Shown: positions 43,131-51,222 of the stretch, piece by piece
How positions within the stretch are numbered: position 1 is the first letter of the stretch
Layout: every line of letters starts with the position of its first letter
Origin: Brevinematales bacterium
GTDB lineage: Bacteria > Spirochaetota > Brevinematia > Brevinematales > GWF1-51-8
Direction: 5' to 3'
Length of the DNA: 64,000 bases
Assembly: GCA_020059465.1 (NCBI GenBank)
Contig: JAGVBZ010000003.1
Coordinates: forward strand, 1-64,000
Position numbers and translations under genes: made by a program
The notes under the pieces: generated by a model
Told to the model about the DNA's origin: nothing
Seen by the model: the letters and a program-made list of their open reading frames with translations, nothing else
Databases searched by the model: none

Positions 43131-44872
43131 GCGATCTTCTCGCTATCCGTGTAACTTCCCGCCTTCAACTCGGTGAATATGAATTCGAGACCGCCGATCG
43201 CGCTTTCCATTTTTTTAACATCTATCTCGATCACCGCTTCTTCGACAGTGCGTAAAATCTCGGCGACTTCCTCACGGATAAGATGGTCGCGGTATGCAGG
43301 CGGAATCGCATTTTCGATTTTTACGGCAATCGACTCCGCTTTGGTCTTCATTTTCAGTACATTCGTCAGGTGTTTACGTTTTTTAATTTCCGGCCCGAAG
43401 TTTTTCTGATGATTTTCCTTCATTTTCTGAAGCTGATCCTCGGTCATCCTTGTATCGTTGACAATCGTGATACCCTGCGCGGACTCCGAGTCAAGATCCA
43501 TCGCGCGCACGTTGAGAATACCGTTCACATCGAGTTCGAATGTCACCTCGATGCGAGGATCGCCCTTCCGCGTCTGACGGATACCCTCCAGACGGAATTT
43601 ACCGAGGGTGATATTATTCGATACATACATACTTTCGCCCTGAAAGATGGATATATCGACACTCTTCTGGTTATCCACAACTGTGGTAAATATCCGTTTC
43701 GCGGATGTCGGGATAGGCGTATTACGTTCGATAATCGGCACAAAGTATCCGTTCTCCACCTCGATACCCAGCGATATCGGCGTGACATCGACCAGCACGA
43801 TTCCCGAAAGGTCGCCCTGTACGATTCCCGACTGTATAGCCGCGCCTCTGGCGACCACTTCCTCGGGATTGAGACTGCACTCAGGAGTCTTACCGAACAA
43901 CTCGTTCACCGAGCGCCGTACCATAGGAATACGCGACGAACCGCCTACTAATATCACTTTATCGATTTCAGAAAGTTCGAGCTTTCCGTCGGACACCGCC
44001 TGCTTAGTAAGCGTAATTGTCCTTTCTATATAATCGCTGATCAGTTTCTCAAATTCGTCGCGTCGTAGCTCAAAATCGACGTCATGCGTCCCTTTCTCGT
44101 CGGCGGTGATGAACGGCACCTTCACACGTGCAGATTCTTTTGCGGAGAGTTCGATTTTCGCGGACTCGACCGCGTCATAAAGCTTCGACATCGCAAGGGG
44201 GTCGGTCGTCAGATCGATTCCCGTCTCATCCTTAAACTTCTTGACTATGACATCCTGAATCCTGCGGGTGAAATCCTCCCCGCCGAGTTCGTTATCGCCC
44301 GCTGTGGAAATCACCTCGAATATCCCGTCGGCAACATTCAGCACGGATATATCGAACGTACCGCCGCCCAGATCGTACACCACGATATTCAAGTCGTCGT
44401 TCTCGCTGATCCCGTACGCGAGCGACGCGGCGGTCGGCTCGTTGATGATACGCAGGACATTCAATCCGGCGATCTTGCCTGCATTTTTGGTCGCCTGACG
44501 CTGGTTGTCGTTGAAGTATGCAGGTACGGTAATCACGACATCTTTGATTTTATCGCCGAGCGCTTCCTCGGCGCGATTTTTTATCTCTTTGAGAATAAAC
44601 GCGGAGATTTCTTCCGGGGTATACTTCCTGCCGTTCAGTTCGGCGGAGTGTTCGGTTCCCATTTTTCTCTTAATCCGGCGTATCGCAGTCGATGCGAATT
44701 CGTTTCGCTGAGCGGATTCGCCCACAACGATCTCTTCACCGTCGTACGCGACTATCGAGGGAAGAGTTTTTTTCCCGTTGTCGAATTCGATCATTCCGGG
44801 TCTACCGCTCTCGTCTAAATAAGCGATAGCGGAAAAGGTAGTCCCGAGATCAATACCGACCATTTTTGCCAT
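43127..44872 (-). CDS. Hsp70-family chaperone (DnaK/HscC-like)
   Basis: The start at 44872 follows GGAGGAGAATT and gives 581 residues; the longer frame adds 19 residues that include that site. The ATPase domain has VGIDLGTTFSAIAYL, the phosphate-2 loop VYDLGGGTFDISVL and VILVGGSSRIPMV. The substrate-binding domain begins near 385 (VDVTPISLGIEVENGYF). It is shorter than housekeeping DnaK (about 610-640), mainly in the lid, and has no GrpE gene near it. It is therefore probably a specialised paralogue, similar to HscC, paired with the overlapping J-protein. Confidence 0.9.
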   Translation of the reverse strand: MAKMVGIDLGTTFSAIAYLDESGRPGMIEFDNGKKTLPSIVAYDGEEIVVGESAQRNEFASTAIRRIKRKMGTEHSAELNGRKYTPEEISAFILKEIKNRAEEALGDKIKDVVITVPAYFNDNQRQATKNAGKIAGLNVLRIINEPTAASLAYGISENDDLNIVVYDLGGGTFDISVLNVADGIFEVISTAGDNELGGEDFTRRIQDVIVKKFKDETGIDLTTDPLAMSKLYDAVESAKIELSAKESARVKVPFITADEKGTHDVDFELRRDEFEKLISDYIERTITLTKQAVSDGKLELSEIDKVILVGGSSRIPMVRRSVNELFGKTPECSLNPEEVVARGAAIQSGIVQGDLSGIVLVDVTPISLGIEVENGYFVPIIERNTPIPTSAKRIFTTVVDNQKSVDISIFQGESMYVSNNITLGKFRLEGIRQTRKGDPRIEVTFELDVNGILNVRAMDLDSESAQGITIVNDTRMTEDQLQKMKENHQKNFGPEIKKRKHLTNVLKMKTKAESIAVKIENAIPPAYRDHLIREEVAEILRTVEEAVIEIDVKKMESAIGGLEFIFTELKAGSYTDSEKIA

Positions 44873-45076
44873 AATTCTCCTCCGTTCTTCGAATAAGTCT
44901 GACAATCGCAGGGTAAGTAAGAATTTCATCTATTTGCCAGTTTTCCAGATGAAATACACCCATCAGACGCTGAAATATAAAAGCGTCCATATGTATTTCG
45001 GAAGATTTGCGAATAATTTGAGATAGAAGGGCTGATTTAGTATGAGGCAACCGGAATTATACCGGATCGGCGCGGC

Positions 45077-45271
45077 TTAGAAAAAATCGTCAATATCATC
45101 ATCGTCGTCGGCCCAAACCAGGTCGTCGGCGAAATAATCTATCTGCGCTTCGGGAGGCTTATCCAATTTAAAAAGGTCTTCAATAATAGACAAAGCTTCG
45201 TTATCTATATTGGGTAACGAATCATCGTTGATATAACCGGTATTAAGCTTATGCTTTCTAACCCCTTTCAT
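45077..45271 (-). CDS. Small acidic hypothetical protein
   Basis: The start at 45271 follows GGAAGG and gives 64 residues. The N-terminus is basic (MKGVRKHK), then the chain becomes acidic, ending in an Asp-rich tail (ADDDDDIDDFF). No family was recognised. An acidic tail of this type is common in small binding or anti-type proteins, but no function can be assigned. It lies just upstream of the Hsp70-J pair, reads in the same direction, and has a possible TATAAT box between it and the Hsp70 gene. Confidence 0.5.
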   Translation of the reverse strand: MKGVRKHKLNTGYINDDSLPNIDNEALSIIEDLFKLDKPPEAQIDYFADDLVWADDDDDIDDFF

Positions 45272-45310
45272 ACAACCTTCCCGGCGATTTTTACACACCC
45301 CAACCCCGGA

Positions 45311-45339
45311 AAAAAAGTGCCGGAGTCACCCCCGGCACT
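45311..45339 (-). terminator. Terminator of the first YbjN-like gene
   Basis: The stem AGTGCCGG (45316-45323) pairs with CCGGCACT (45332-45339), and on the minus strand a T run follows. Confidence 0.88.
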
Positions 45340-45355
45340 GAAATTGAATAATCGC

Positions 45356-45847
45356 TTATTTTCCGCCGATACTGCCTTTATAATAAGCGCAGGCTTCCGC
45401 GATATACTGAATCGCGTTCTGTAGCGCCTTCTTATCCAGCGCATCCAAACGGAACTTAATATTATACTGGATATACCATGTGTCGTCCTCTTCGCTATTA
45501 TACAGCGAGAAGAAACCCCATTCACCGTCTTCAATATTCAGCTTAAGAAGTTTAAGTAAGATTTCCTCGTCAGGCTGGGATGATTCAGCGATAACATCGC
45601 AGTACATCACCACATTCTTATCTTTAGCATTCACCACATCGTCCGCAATCAGGAGAAAGATCGTGTAGTCTTCGTCTCCATAATTATAAGTAACTCTCCA
45701 TCCGGAATCCTTATCGGTTTCCTTATCGTACGAGTAGTTATTAAACTTCAACCCCTTCAGGGTCTTGCCCACATCTTTAGCGGACATACTGAAGCCGATC
45801 GAAGCAGCAAAGAGCACCGCACACACAATCATAAATAACCGTTTCAT
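45356..45847 (-). CDS. Exported YbjN-like protein, copy A
   Basis: The 163-residue product has a signal peptide (1-20) followed by a compact alpha/beta domain. The pattern of EILLKLLKLNIEDGEWGFFSLY, then a later helix after the strand YIQYNIKFRL, resembles the YbjN/type-III-chaperone fold; this is tentative. It has its own promoter and terminator. Copy B at 46060 is the same length and shares a stretch of nearly identical DNA, so the two arose by recent duplication or are kept similar by gene conversion. Export of a YbjN-type domain is unusual. Confidence 0.7.
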   Translation of the reverse strand: MKRLFMIVCAVLFAASIGFSMSAKDVGKTLKGLKFNNYSYDKETDKDSGWRVTYNYGDEDYTIFLLIADDVVNAKDKNVVMYCDVIAESSQPDEEILLKLLKLNIEDGEWGFFSLYNSEEDDTWYIQYNIKFRLDALDKKALQNAIQYIAEACAYYKGSIGGK

Positions 45848-45893
45848 AAAATCCTCCTCATGAGATTAATTTTAAGTTTTGTTATATAAATAT

Positions 45894-45921
45894 AGTATAT
45901 CGTATCGAGTGAATTTTTCAA
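45894..45921 (-). promoter_or_regulatory. Promoter of YbjN-like copy A
   Basis: On the minus strand TTGAAA (45916-45921), 16 bases, then TATACT (45894-45899). It has the same spacing and -10 box as copy B. Confidence 0.65.
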
Positions 45922-46006
45922 GTTTATTTTAGAAAAATTAAGTTATAACAGAGATTATTTTTCCCGTAAAGATCCCTAACCGTAGGCTCGATATTCCCCG
46001 ATGTGC

Positions 46007-46040
46007 AAAAAAAAGCTGCCGGAATTTCTCCCGGCAGCTT
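46007..46040 (-). terminator. Terminator of the second YbjN-like gene
   Basis: A 10-bp stem, AAGCTGCCGG (46013-46022) with CCGGCAGCTT (46031-46040), has a T run on the minus strand. Confidence 0.9.
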
Positions 46041-46059
46041 ATTCGTTAATCATGTTATA

Positions 46060-46551
46060 CTAGTTTCCGCCCAATGATCCCTTGTAATAGTCCGCCGCTC
46101 CGGCAATATAATCGATAGCGGATTTTATTGCTTTTTCATCCAACGCATCGAGGCGGAACTTGATATTATACTGGATATACCAAGTATCGTCCTCTTCGCT
46201 ATTATACAGCGAGAAGAAACCCCATTCACCGTCTTCGATATTCAGCTTTAAAAGCTGAAGAAGGGTATCTTCGCTGGGCTGGGAAGAATCGGAGATAACG
46301 TCGCAGTAAATTACTACGTTCTTGTCTGCGGAATTCACTACATCGTCCGCAATCAGGAAAAAGATTGTGTAATCGGTACCGTTGTAAGTATAAGTAACTT
46401 TCCACCCGGCATCTTTTTCAGTCTCTTTCTGGAACTTGTAGTTCTTGTCCTTCCACCCCTTTAACGCCTTACCAACATCCTTCGCGGATATACTGAAACC
46501 GAAAGACGTGGTAATTAACAACACACTCATCATCAATAAAACTCTTTTCAT
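46060..46551 (-). CDS. Exported YbjN-like protein, copy B
   Basis: The 163-residue product has a signal peptide (1-20) and the same domain as copy A. The two are most alike between about residues 85 and 135 (IEDGEWGFFSLYNSEEDDTW is identical), while the first 60 residues of the mature parts diverge. The conserved segment is also nearly unchanged at DNA level. The gene has its own promoter and terminator, so it is not in an operon with copy A. Function is unknown. Secretion, small size and acidic surface would fit a periplasmic chaperone or envelope-associated protein. Confidence 0.7.
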   Translation of the reverse strand: MKRVLLMMSVLLITTSFGFSISAKDVGKALKGWKDKNYKFQKETEKDAGWKVTYTYNGTDYTIFFLIADDVVNSADKNVVIYCDVISDSSQPSEDTLLQLLKLNIEDGEWGFFSLYNSEEDDTWYIQYNIKFRLDALDEKAIKSAIDYIAGAADYYKGSLGGN

Positions 46552-46579
46552 AGAATAACCTCCTATGGTTATAAGAAAT

Positions 46580-46607
46580 AGTATACTATATAAAAATAAA
46601 TTTACAA
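46580..46607 (-). promoter_or_regulatory. Promoter of YbjN-like copy B
   Basis: On the minus strand TTGTAA (46602-46607), 16 bases, then TATACT (46580-46585). Confidence 0.65.
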
Positions 46608-46643
46608 GTTTTTTATAAATTTTTTATTCTTGTATCCTACTAT

Positions 46644-48044
46644 TTATATTCGTTTCCAAACCGTCCCGTCGGGAGTATCCCGTACCTCTATCCCTCTATC
46701 CAATAATACCTTGCGTAACTCGTCGGCGCGCGCGAAATCCTTCCCCTTCTTCGCATCCGAGCGCTCCGATATCATCTTATGTTCCTCATCCGTCAGATCG
46801 TCCGCTTTCCCAAAATTCAGGAATCCCAGAACAGAATCCGCCTTCCCGAAAAATTTCAGCACCCGATCCGCAAAACCCTTAGTGACCCTTTCCATCCCCT
46901 CGTTGACCGCGCGAATCAGCTCGAACAGCGCGCCCATACCCTCCGCGATATTCAGGTCTTCGTCCAATGCCGCCTCGAATTTCTCCGTCTGCGTTGTCAG
47001 CATCCGGACAAATTCAGCGTCCTCCGCTCCCTCGCTTTTGATATTTCCGAGCGTAAACAGAAAGTCGTCTATCCGCTTCAGCGCGGCGTCCGCCCCCTTT
47101 ATGCCGTCGAACGTAAAATTCAGGGGCTTGCGGTAATGAGTGGTATAGAGCAGGTAACGTATCGAACGGGCGGAGTAGCCCTTCGCAAGAAGGTCGCGCA
47201 GGGTAAAGAAATTCCCTTTCGATTTCGCCATTTTCTCGCCCTCGACGATCAGGTGCGCCGAGTGGAGCCAGTAGCGGGCAAACTGCTTTCCGGTCGCGGC
47301 CTCGCTCTGCGCGATCTCGTTCTCGTGATGCGGAAACATATTATCGATACCGCCGGAGTGAATATCCAGTGTTTCGCCGAGGTACTTCATGCTCATCGCG
47401 GAGCATTCGATATGCCATCCCGGACGGCCTTCTCCCCACGGCGACTGCCATTTGACATCCCCGTCGGACGGCGACCATTTCTTCCAGAGCGCGAAATCGG
47501 ACACGGTTTCCTTTTCGTACTCGTCGTTGGCGACACGCCCGCTCGCCCCGGCGCGGAGCGAGTCCTTATCGAGGTGCGCGAGCTTCCCGTATCCGTCGAA
47601 CGCCGATATCTTAAAATAGACCCCGTCGTCGGTACTGTACGCATATCCCTTCTCTATCAGCGTCCGGATAATCCCGATCATTTCAGGAATGTGGCCGGTT
47701 GCCGACGGGTAGACCTCGGCGGGCGCGACATTCAGCGCCTTCAGATCCTCGAAGAACGCCTTTTTGTAGATTTCGGTGAACTCCGACAGGGGCATTCCCT
47801 GAGCGCGGGAATCCCGGATCGTCTTATCGTCGATATCGGTGAGGTTCATCACCTGCCGGACATTATATCCCCTATAGCGAAGCCATCTATGAAGCAGATC
47901 CTCGAACAGGAATGTCCGCAGATTTCCGATATGCAGAAAGTTATAGACCGTCGGCCCGCAGGTGTACATGGCCGCAGTCCCCTTCTGGACGGGGGTGAAT
48001 TCTTCAACCGTGCGTGTCATCGAATTATAGAAGCGAACCGGCAT
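46644..48044 (-). CDS. cysS: Cysteinyl-tRNA synthetase
   Basis: The start at 48044 follows AGGAGGACATT, giving 466 residues; 29 more codons of the open frame lie upstream without support. The class I signatures are HIGN (near residue 38) and KMAKSKGNF (near 265), with the serine of KMSKS replaced by alanine. The zinc ligand Cys29 is in YTCGPTVYN, and GWHIECS and HHENEIAQSE are typical. It charges tRNA-Cys. Length is normal for the bacterial enzyme. Repeat-rich DNA lies upstream. Confidence 0.97.
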   Translation of the reverse strand: MPVRFYNSMTRTVEEFTPVQKGTAAMYTCGPTVYNFLHIGNLRTFLFEDLLHRWLRYRGYNVRQVMNLTDIDDKTIRDSRAQGMPLSEFTEIYKKAFFEDLKALNVAPAEVYPSATGHIPEMIGIIRTLIEKGYAYSTDDGVYFKISAFDGYGKLAHLDKDSLRAGASGRVANDEYEKETVSDFALWKKWSPSDGDVKWQSPWGEGRPGWHIECSAMSMKYLGETLDIHSGGIDNMFPHHENEIAQSEAATGKQFARYWLHSAHLIVEGEKMAKSKGNFFTLRDLLAKGYSARSIRYLLYTTHYRKPLNFTFDGIKGADAALKRIDDFLFTLGNIKSEGAEDAEFVRMLTTQTEKFEAALDEDLNIAEGMGALFELIRAVNEGMERVTKGFADRVLKFFGKADSVLGFLNFGKADDLTDEEHKMISERSDAKKGKDFARADELRKVLLDRGIEVRDTPDGTVWKRI

Positions 48045-48557
48045 AATGTCCTCCTGTGTCGGTAACAACTGAAAAGTTAAAAGTGAAAAGTATCGTGGAC
48101 TGAAAAAGCTATGGATAGATAATAACTCCATACTTTTTTGACCGCAATAATATAATAGAAAATCATGAATTTGGCAAGGGTACGCGGTACCCGCTTATCC
48201 CGATATCAGACTGAAAGCCGCCATATCTACATAGCCCGTGATGAAAGATGACAAACCGTTGTACAGTACTCCGCAGTACCCGCTTATCCCGATATCAGCC
48301 AAATACTTATTACCGGCAGATAACCCGTGATGAAAGATGACAAGCCGCTGTACAGTACTCCGCAGTACCCGCTTATCCCGATATCAGACTGAAAGCCTCC
48401 ATATCTACATAGCCCGTGGGGATTCATCGTATGCCCCAGTAATGGGTTAAATGTACGCAGTTCACTCAACCCCTTCGACAGGCTCAGGGTGACATCATCA
48501 CGGGCTACTTTCATCTCCGGGTAATCAGCTCGATATCGGAGTTCGCGTACGCAGCGC
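48045..48557. other. Gene-free region with repeat families
   Basis: It contains a GTGAAAAGT-type repeat (48061-48092), the 89-bp tandem repeat (48187-48418) and a CCTTCGACAGGCTCAGGGTGAC phrase (48471-48492). An inverted, degenerate copy of the 89-bp unit (about 48493-48553) touches the end of the DUF2207 gene. No gene was found. Confidence 0.65.
48187..48418. repeat. 89-bp tandem repeat, 2.6 copies
   Basis: Copies begin at 48187, 48276 and 48365, giving an exact period of 89. Each starts GTACCCGCTTATCCCGATATCAG. The first and third share the interior (ACTGAAAGCC-CCATATCTACATAG), while the second has a different interior (CCAAATACTTATTACCGGC) but the same ends (CCCGTGATGAAAGATGACAA). Confidence 0.88.
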
Positions 48558-50570
48558 CTACCAGCTCGAGCCGCCGCCGCCCCCGAATCCGCCGCCGGAG
48601 CTTCCGCCGAAGTCGCCGCCGGAACTCCCGCCCGAGCTTCCTCCGAAACTCCCGGACGATCCCGACGATCCTCCCGAGGGTTCCCATCCCGCGGAATAAG
48701 TACCCCTGAACGCCGACCACGAACTTTCCATGTCGCGCCGGAACATATCGATATCGTAATCCTTACCAACCCCTTTGCCGGACATCCATGACGGCATCGC
48801 AATCTGGATGCCGCTGAATTTTTTTATCCACGCCCCGGCCATCCCGAACGCCACCGCGAAGGGAAGCGTCATCTCGAAATAATCCACCCGTTCGTCCACA
48901 AGCTGCCTGAGCTGGTCTTTCTCGGCTTTTTCGATGAATTCCGCGAAACCCTTGACCTCACGGAACTTTTTCATCCCCTGGCTTGTCTTTCTGAGCATAA
49001 TAAACTTAAACCCCCTGCACACGGCGGCATTCAGGAAAAAGGAGAGAATCATCGGCCATGTGATGAACGACCCTAAGAGTGTATACAGAAACATAAACAT
49101 CAGGGTAAATAGAAACGAATAAATGATCACCTGAATGACGAAATAGATCTTTTTATATACCGGATGATTACCGCCGAACATAAAGAGGACTGTACCCCCA
49201 ATAAACAGTACACCCCCCAGAATCGCTACTTCCCACATGATACTTGCATACCGCGCCATAAAGCAATAATTCAGCATAAACATGAGCCAAACCAAACCGA
49301 ACCAGAAAAACACATGGCTCATTGCCCCGAGAAACTTTGACAGCTTGTTCATCCCAGGTGTGTAATACTTCGCGTTTTTTATCGTTTCCTGCAATTCCTG
49401 CTTGACGTCATACATCACACTGCTCAATTCTTTACCAAGTTCTTCCACCTTGACATATTTCTTAGCGTAGAAAATCCCCGTAAAGAGAGTTTTTTCATAT
49501 TTTCGGGCGTCCTTCAAATCCTGGAGTTTCCGCAGGGCGAACCCGTCCTTATCTTTCTCGATACGGATGCATTTTTTTACCGCCCAGAAATAGATCAATG
49601 AGAGGATATCGTGCGGATCCATTTTATCGTCATAAAGAATACCCGCCTCCGCCGGGGTCAACCCCCTCGGAGGAAAGAATTGGGTAGCAAGAGAGCCTAT
49701 CCGGTCGCGTCCTAAAAAACACCACAGGAGGAATACGATCAGGAGAATCGCGCCGGGCATAATGAACCACTGATAGAACCGCGGGGCTATGCCCATCATG
49801 GATACTGCCAGTGACTCGATCTCCGTCCACAATCCTGAATGCACAGGAACGAAGTACCCAGCGGGAAAAGTGATCGTGACCGTCATGCCCTGATTGTCAT
49901 ATAAGGTAGACAAGGCTTTCCCGCTCACTATTTTCCCGTCGCAGACAACGGTCGCGTTCTTGCCTTTGTCGCCCGCATTCCCGGTATACACCCGCATATC
50001 CATTGAGGACAGCTTGATTTCCGACGGGAGGGTGATTTTATACGACACTTTTTTTATTTCGTTGTCCCATTGATTGCCGATTACATTCCAACTGAACAGG
50101 AAATTGTTTGTCATATCGAGGATGGCGTCATATACCCGATAGCGGATAGTATACAAACGGTCGCCGTCGATCTCCGCAAAAACAGTCCCGATCCTCAGCG
50201 TTTTATTCATTTCCGCGTACTTGACGGGTTTCCCGAAAGCTACGGCGAAATCCTCGGGAATATTGATCCAACCGATTCCTGCCTTTTCTTTCTTGCTTTC
50301 GTTAATCAGGAGATCGGTGAACTCGAAGAAGCAATCGTCTACCGCATGCAGTCCGCTGATAAATATAGGTGACTTCCCGTATGTTAAAACAGGGAGGAAA
50401 CGCGAGATCCCGTGACGGGGCTTTGTAAAATGCACGAGTATTCTTTCTTCGACATCGAACGAAGTATCATGGTGGAGTTGAATATCAATCTGATAATCTT
50501 TAATATAGAAGTACTCCGCGAACAGAGGCGCGCTGATCGACAGAAACAAAATAACCATCGCTTTTTTCAT
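48558..50570 (-). CDS. DUF2207 membrane protein with Gly/Ser tail
   Basis: The start at 50570 follows GGGGG by 6 bases, giving 670 residues with a signal peptide (1-18). The extracytoplasmic N-terminal domain (about 20-240: ILVHFTKPRHGISRFLP) is the DUF2207 core. Membrane helices lie at about 255-280 and 430-520. The cytoplasmic middle has a winged-helix-like part (TPAEAGILYDDKMDPHDIL), and the C-terminus is a Gly/Ser/Phe-rich tail (FGGSSGGSSGGDFGGSSGG). This order is typical of YciQ-type proteins, whose function is unsettled. No partner LemA gene adjoins it. Confidence 0.9.
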   Translation of the reverse strand: MKKAMVILFLSISAPLFAEYFYIKDYQIDIQLHHDTSFDVEERILVHFTKPRHGISRFLPVLTYGKSPIFISGLHAVDDCFFEFTDLLINESKKEKAGIGWINIPEDFAVAFGKPVKYAEMNKTLRIGTVFAEIDGDRLYTIRYRVYDAILDMTNNFLFSWNVIGNQWDNEIKKVSYKITLPSEIKLSSMDMRVYTGNAGDKGKNATVVCDGKIVSGKALSTLYDNQGMTVTITFPAGYFVPVHSGLWTEIESLAVSMMGIAPRFYQWFIMPGAILLIVFLLWCFLGRDRIGSLATQFFPPRGLTPAEAGILYDDKMDPHDILSLIYFWAVKKCIRIEKDKDGFALRKLQDLKDARKYEKTLFTGIFYAKKYVKVEELGKELSSVMYDVKQELQETIKNAKYYTPGMNKLSKFLGAMSHVFFWFGLVWLMFMLNYCFMARYASIMWEVAILGGVLFIGGTVLFMFGGNHPVYKKIYFVIQVIIYSFLFTLMFMFLYTLLGSFITWPMILSFFLNAAVCRGFKFIMLRKTSQGMKKFREVKGFAEFIEKAEKDQLRQLVDERVDYFEMTLPFAVAFGMAGAWIKKFSGIQIAMPSWMSGKGVGKDYDIDMFRRDMESSWSAFRGTYSAGWEPSGGSSGSSGSFGGSSGGSSGGDFGGSSGGGFGGGGGSSW

Positions 50571-50716
50571 AACATTCCCCCTTGCCTGTAAGGTATTATA
50601 AACATACAAAAGCAAAAAATACAGATTATCTGTCCTATTTCTCATATTTTTTATCAAACAGATCGGCTCTTTAAAATTTTCCGGTTCCATGTTACAATAT
50701 TTCGCAAGGAGAAAAT

Positions 50717-51130
50717 ATGACCGCGCTTTACAGCGAATCGCACGTATGGATGCGGATGGATCAAAATATCGCGACTCTCGGTATATCGAAATATATTTCG
50801 GGCATGATGGGAAAGACGCGCTATGTGGAACTCCCCGATATCGGCGCGAAACTCGACCGTGACGGAACGCTCTGTACGGTCATCGCGCAGATTATCCCGC
50901 GATTCCACGTGCTCACGCCGCTGACGGGAAAGGTGATCGAGATTAACCGCCGCCTGACGACGTTCCCGGAGATACTGAACGTCGACCCGGAGGGTGACGG
51001 ATGGATCGCGCGCCTCGAAATCCCGACCTATATCCCGCGCCGTCTCCGTGAAGAACTGGAGGCGCTGATGGAGGAGCATGCCTATCATACGCATCTTCTC
51101 AGGAAAGATAAATCCCCGGATAAAAAATAA
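50717..51130 (+). CDS. GcvH-like protein lacking the lipoyl lysine
   Basis: The 137-residue product aligns along its length with the glycine-cleavage H protein: YSESHVWMR, IATLGISKYISGMMG, YVELPDIGAKL, LTPLTGKVIEINRRL and GWIARLEI are all in order. In H proteins the lipoate is attached to the lysine of ESVKAAS. Here the matching segment is IAQIIPRF with Ile60 at the lysine position, so it cannot carry lipoate there. AAGGAGA precedes the start. It lies just before the flagellar cluster, and no gcvT or gcvP gene is present. An alternative is a scaffold role for the hammerhead fold. Confidence 0.8.
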   Translation: MTALYSESHVWMRMDQNIATLGISKYISGMMGKTRYVELPDIGAKLDRDGTLCTVIAQIIPRFHVLTPLTGKVIEINRRLTTFPEILNVDPEGDGWIARLEIPTYIPRRLREELEALMEEHAYHTHLLRKDKSPDKK

Positions 51131-51222
51131 TCCCGCCCCGATCAAAATTCATCCCCCCTATTCTCATCATTTCCGCTAAAATTCCGAAATTGAATATAGA
51201 ACTTTCATTTTCGGAGGCCGAA

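Noticed and set aside
44850-45050. 66-codon reverse-strand ORF upstream of the Hsp70 gene
   Set aside because: It starts at TTG 6 bases after a TATAAT box without a ribosome site, and it contains the Hsp70 ribosome site. It is more likely the untranslated leader.
46779-48065. Plus-strand ORF of 428 codons
   Set aside because: Shadow of cysS, which is complete with HIGN and KMAKS motifs on the other strand.
48187-48418. Possible CRISPR-like array
   Set aside because: The units are 89 bases and directly adjacent, and parts of the interior are shared. There are no unique spacers and no cas genes.
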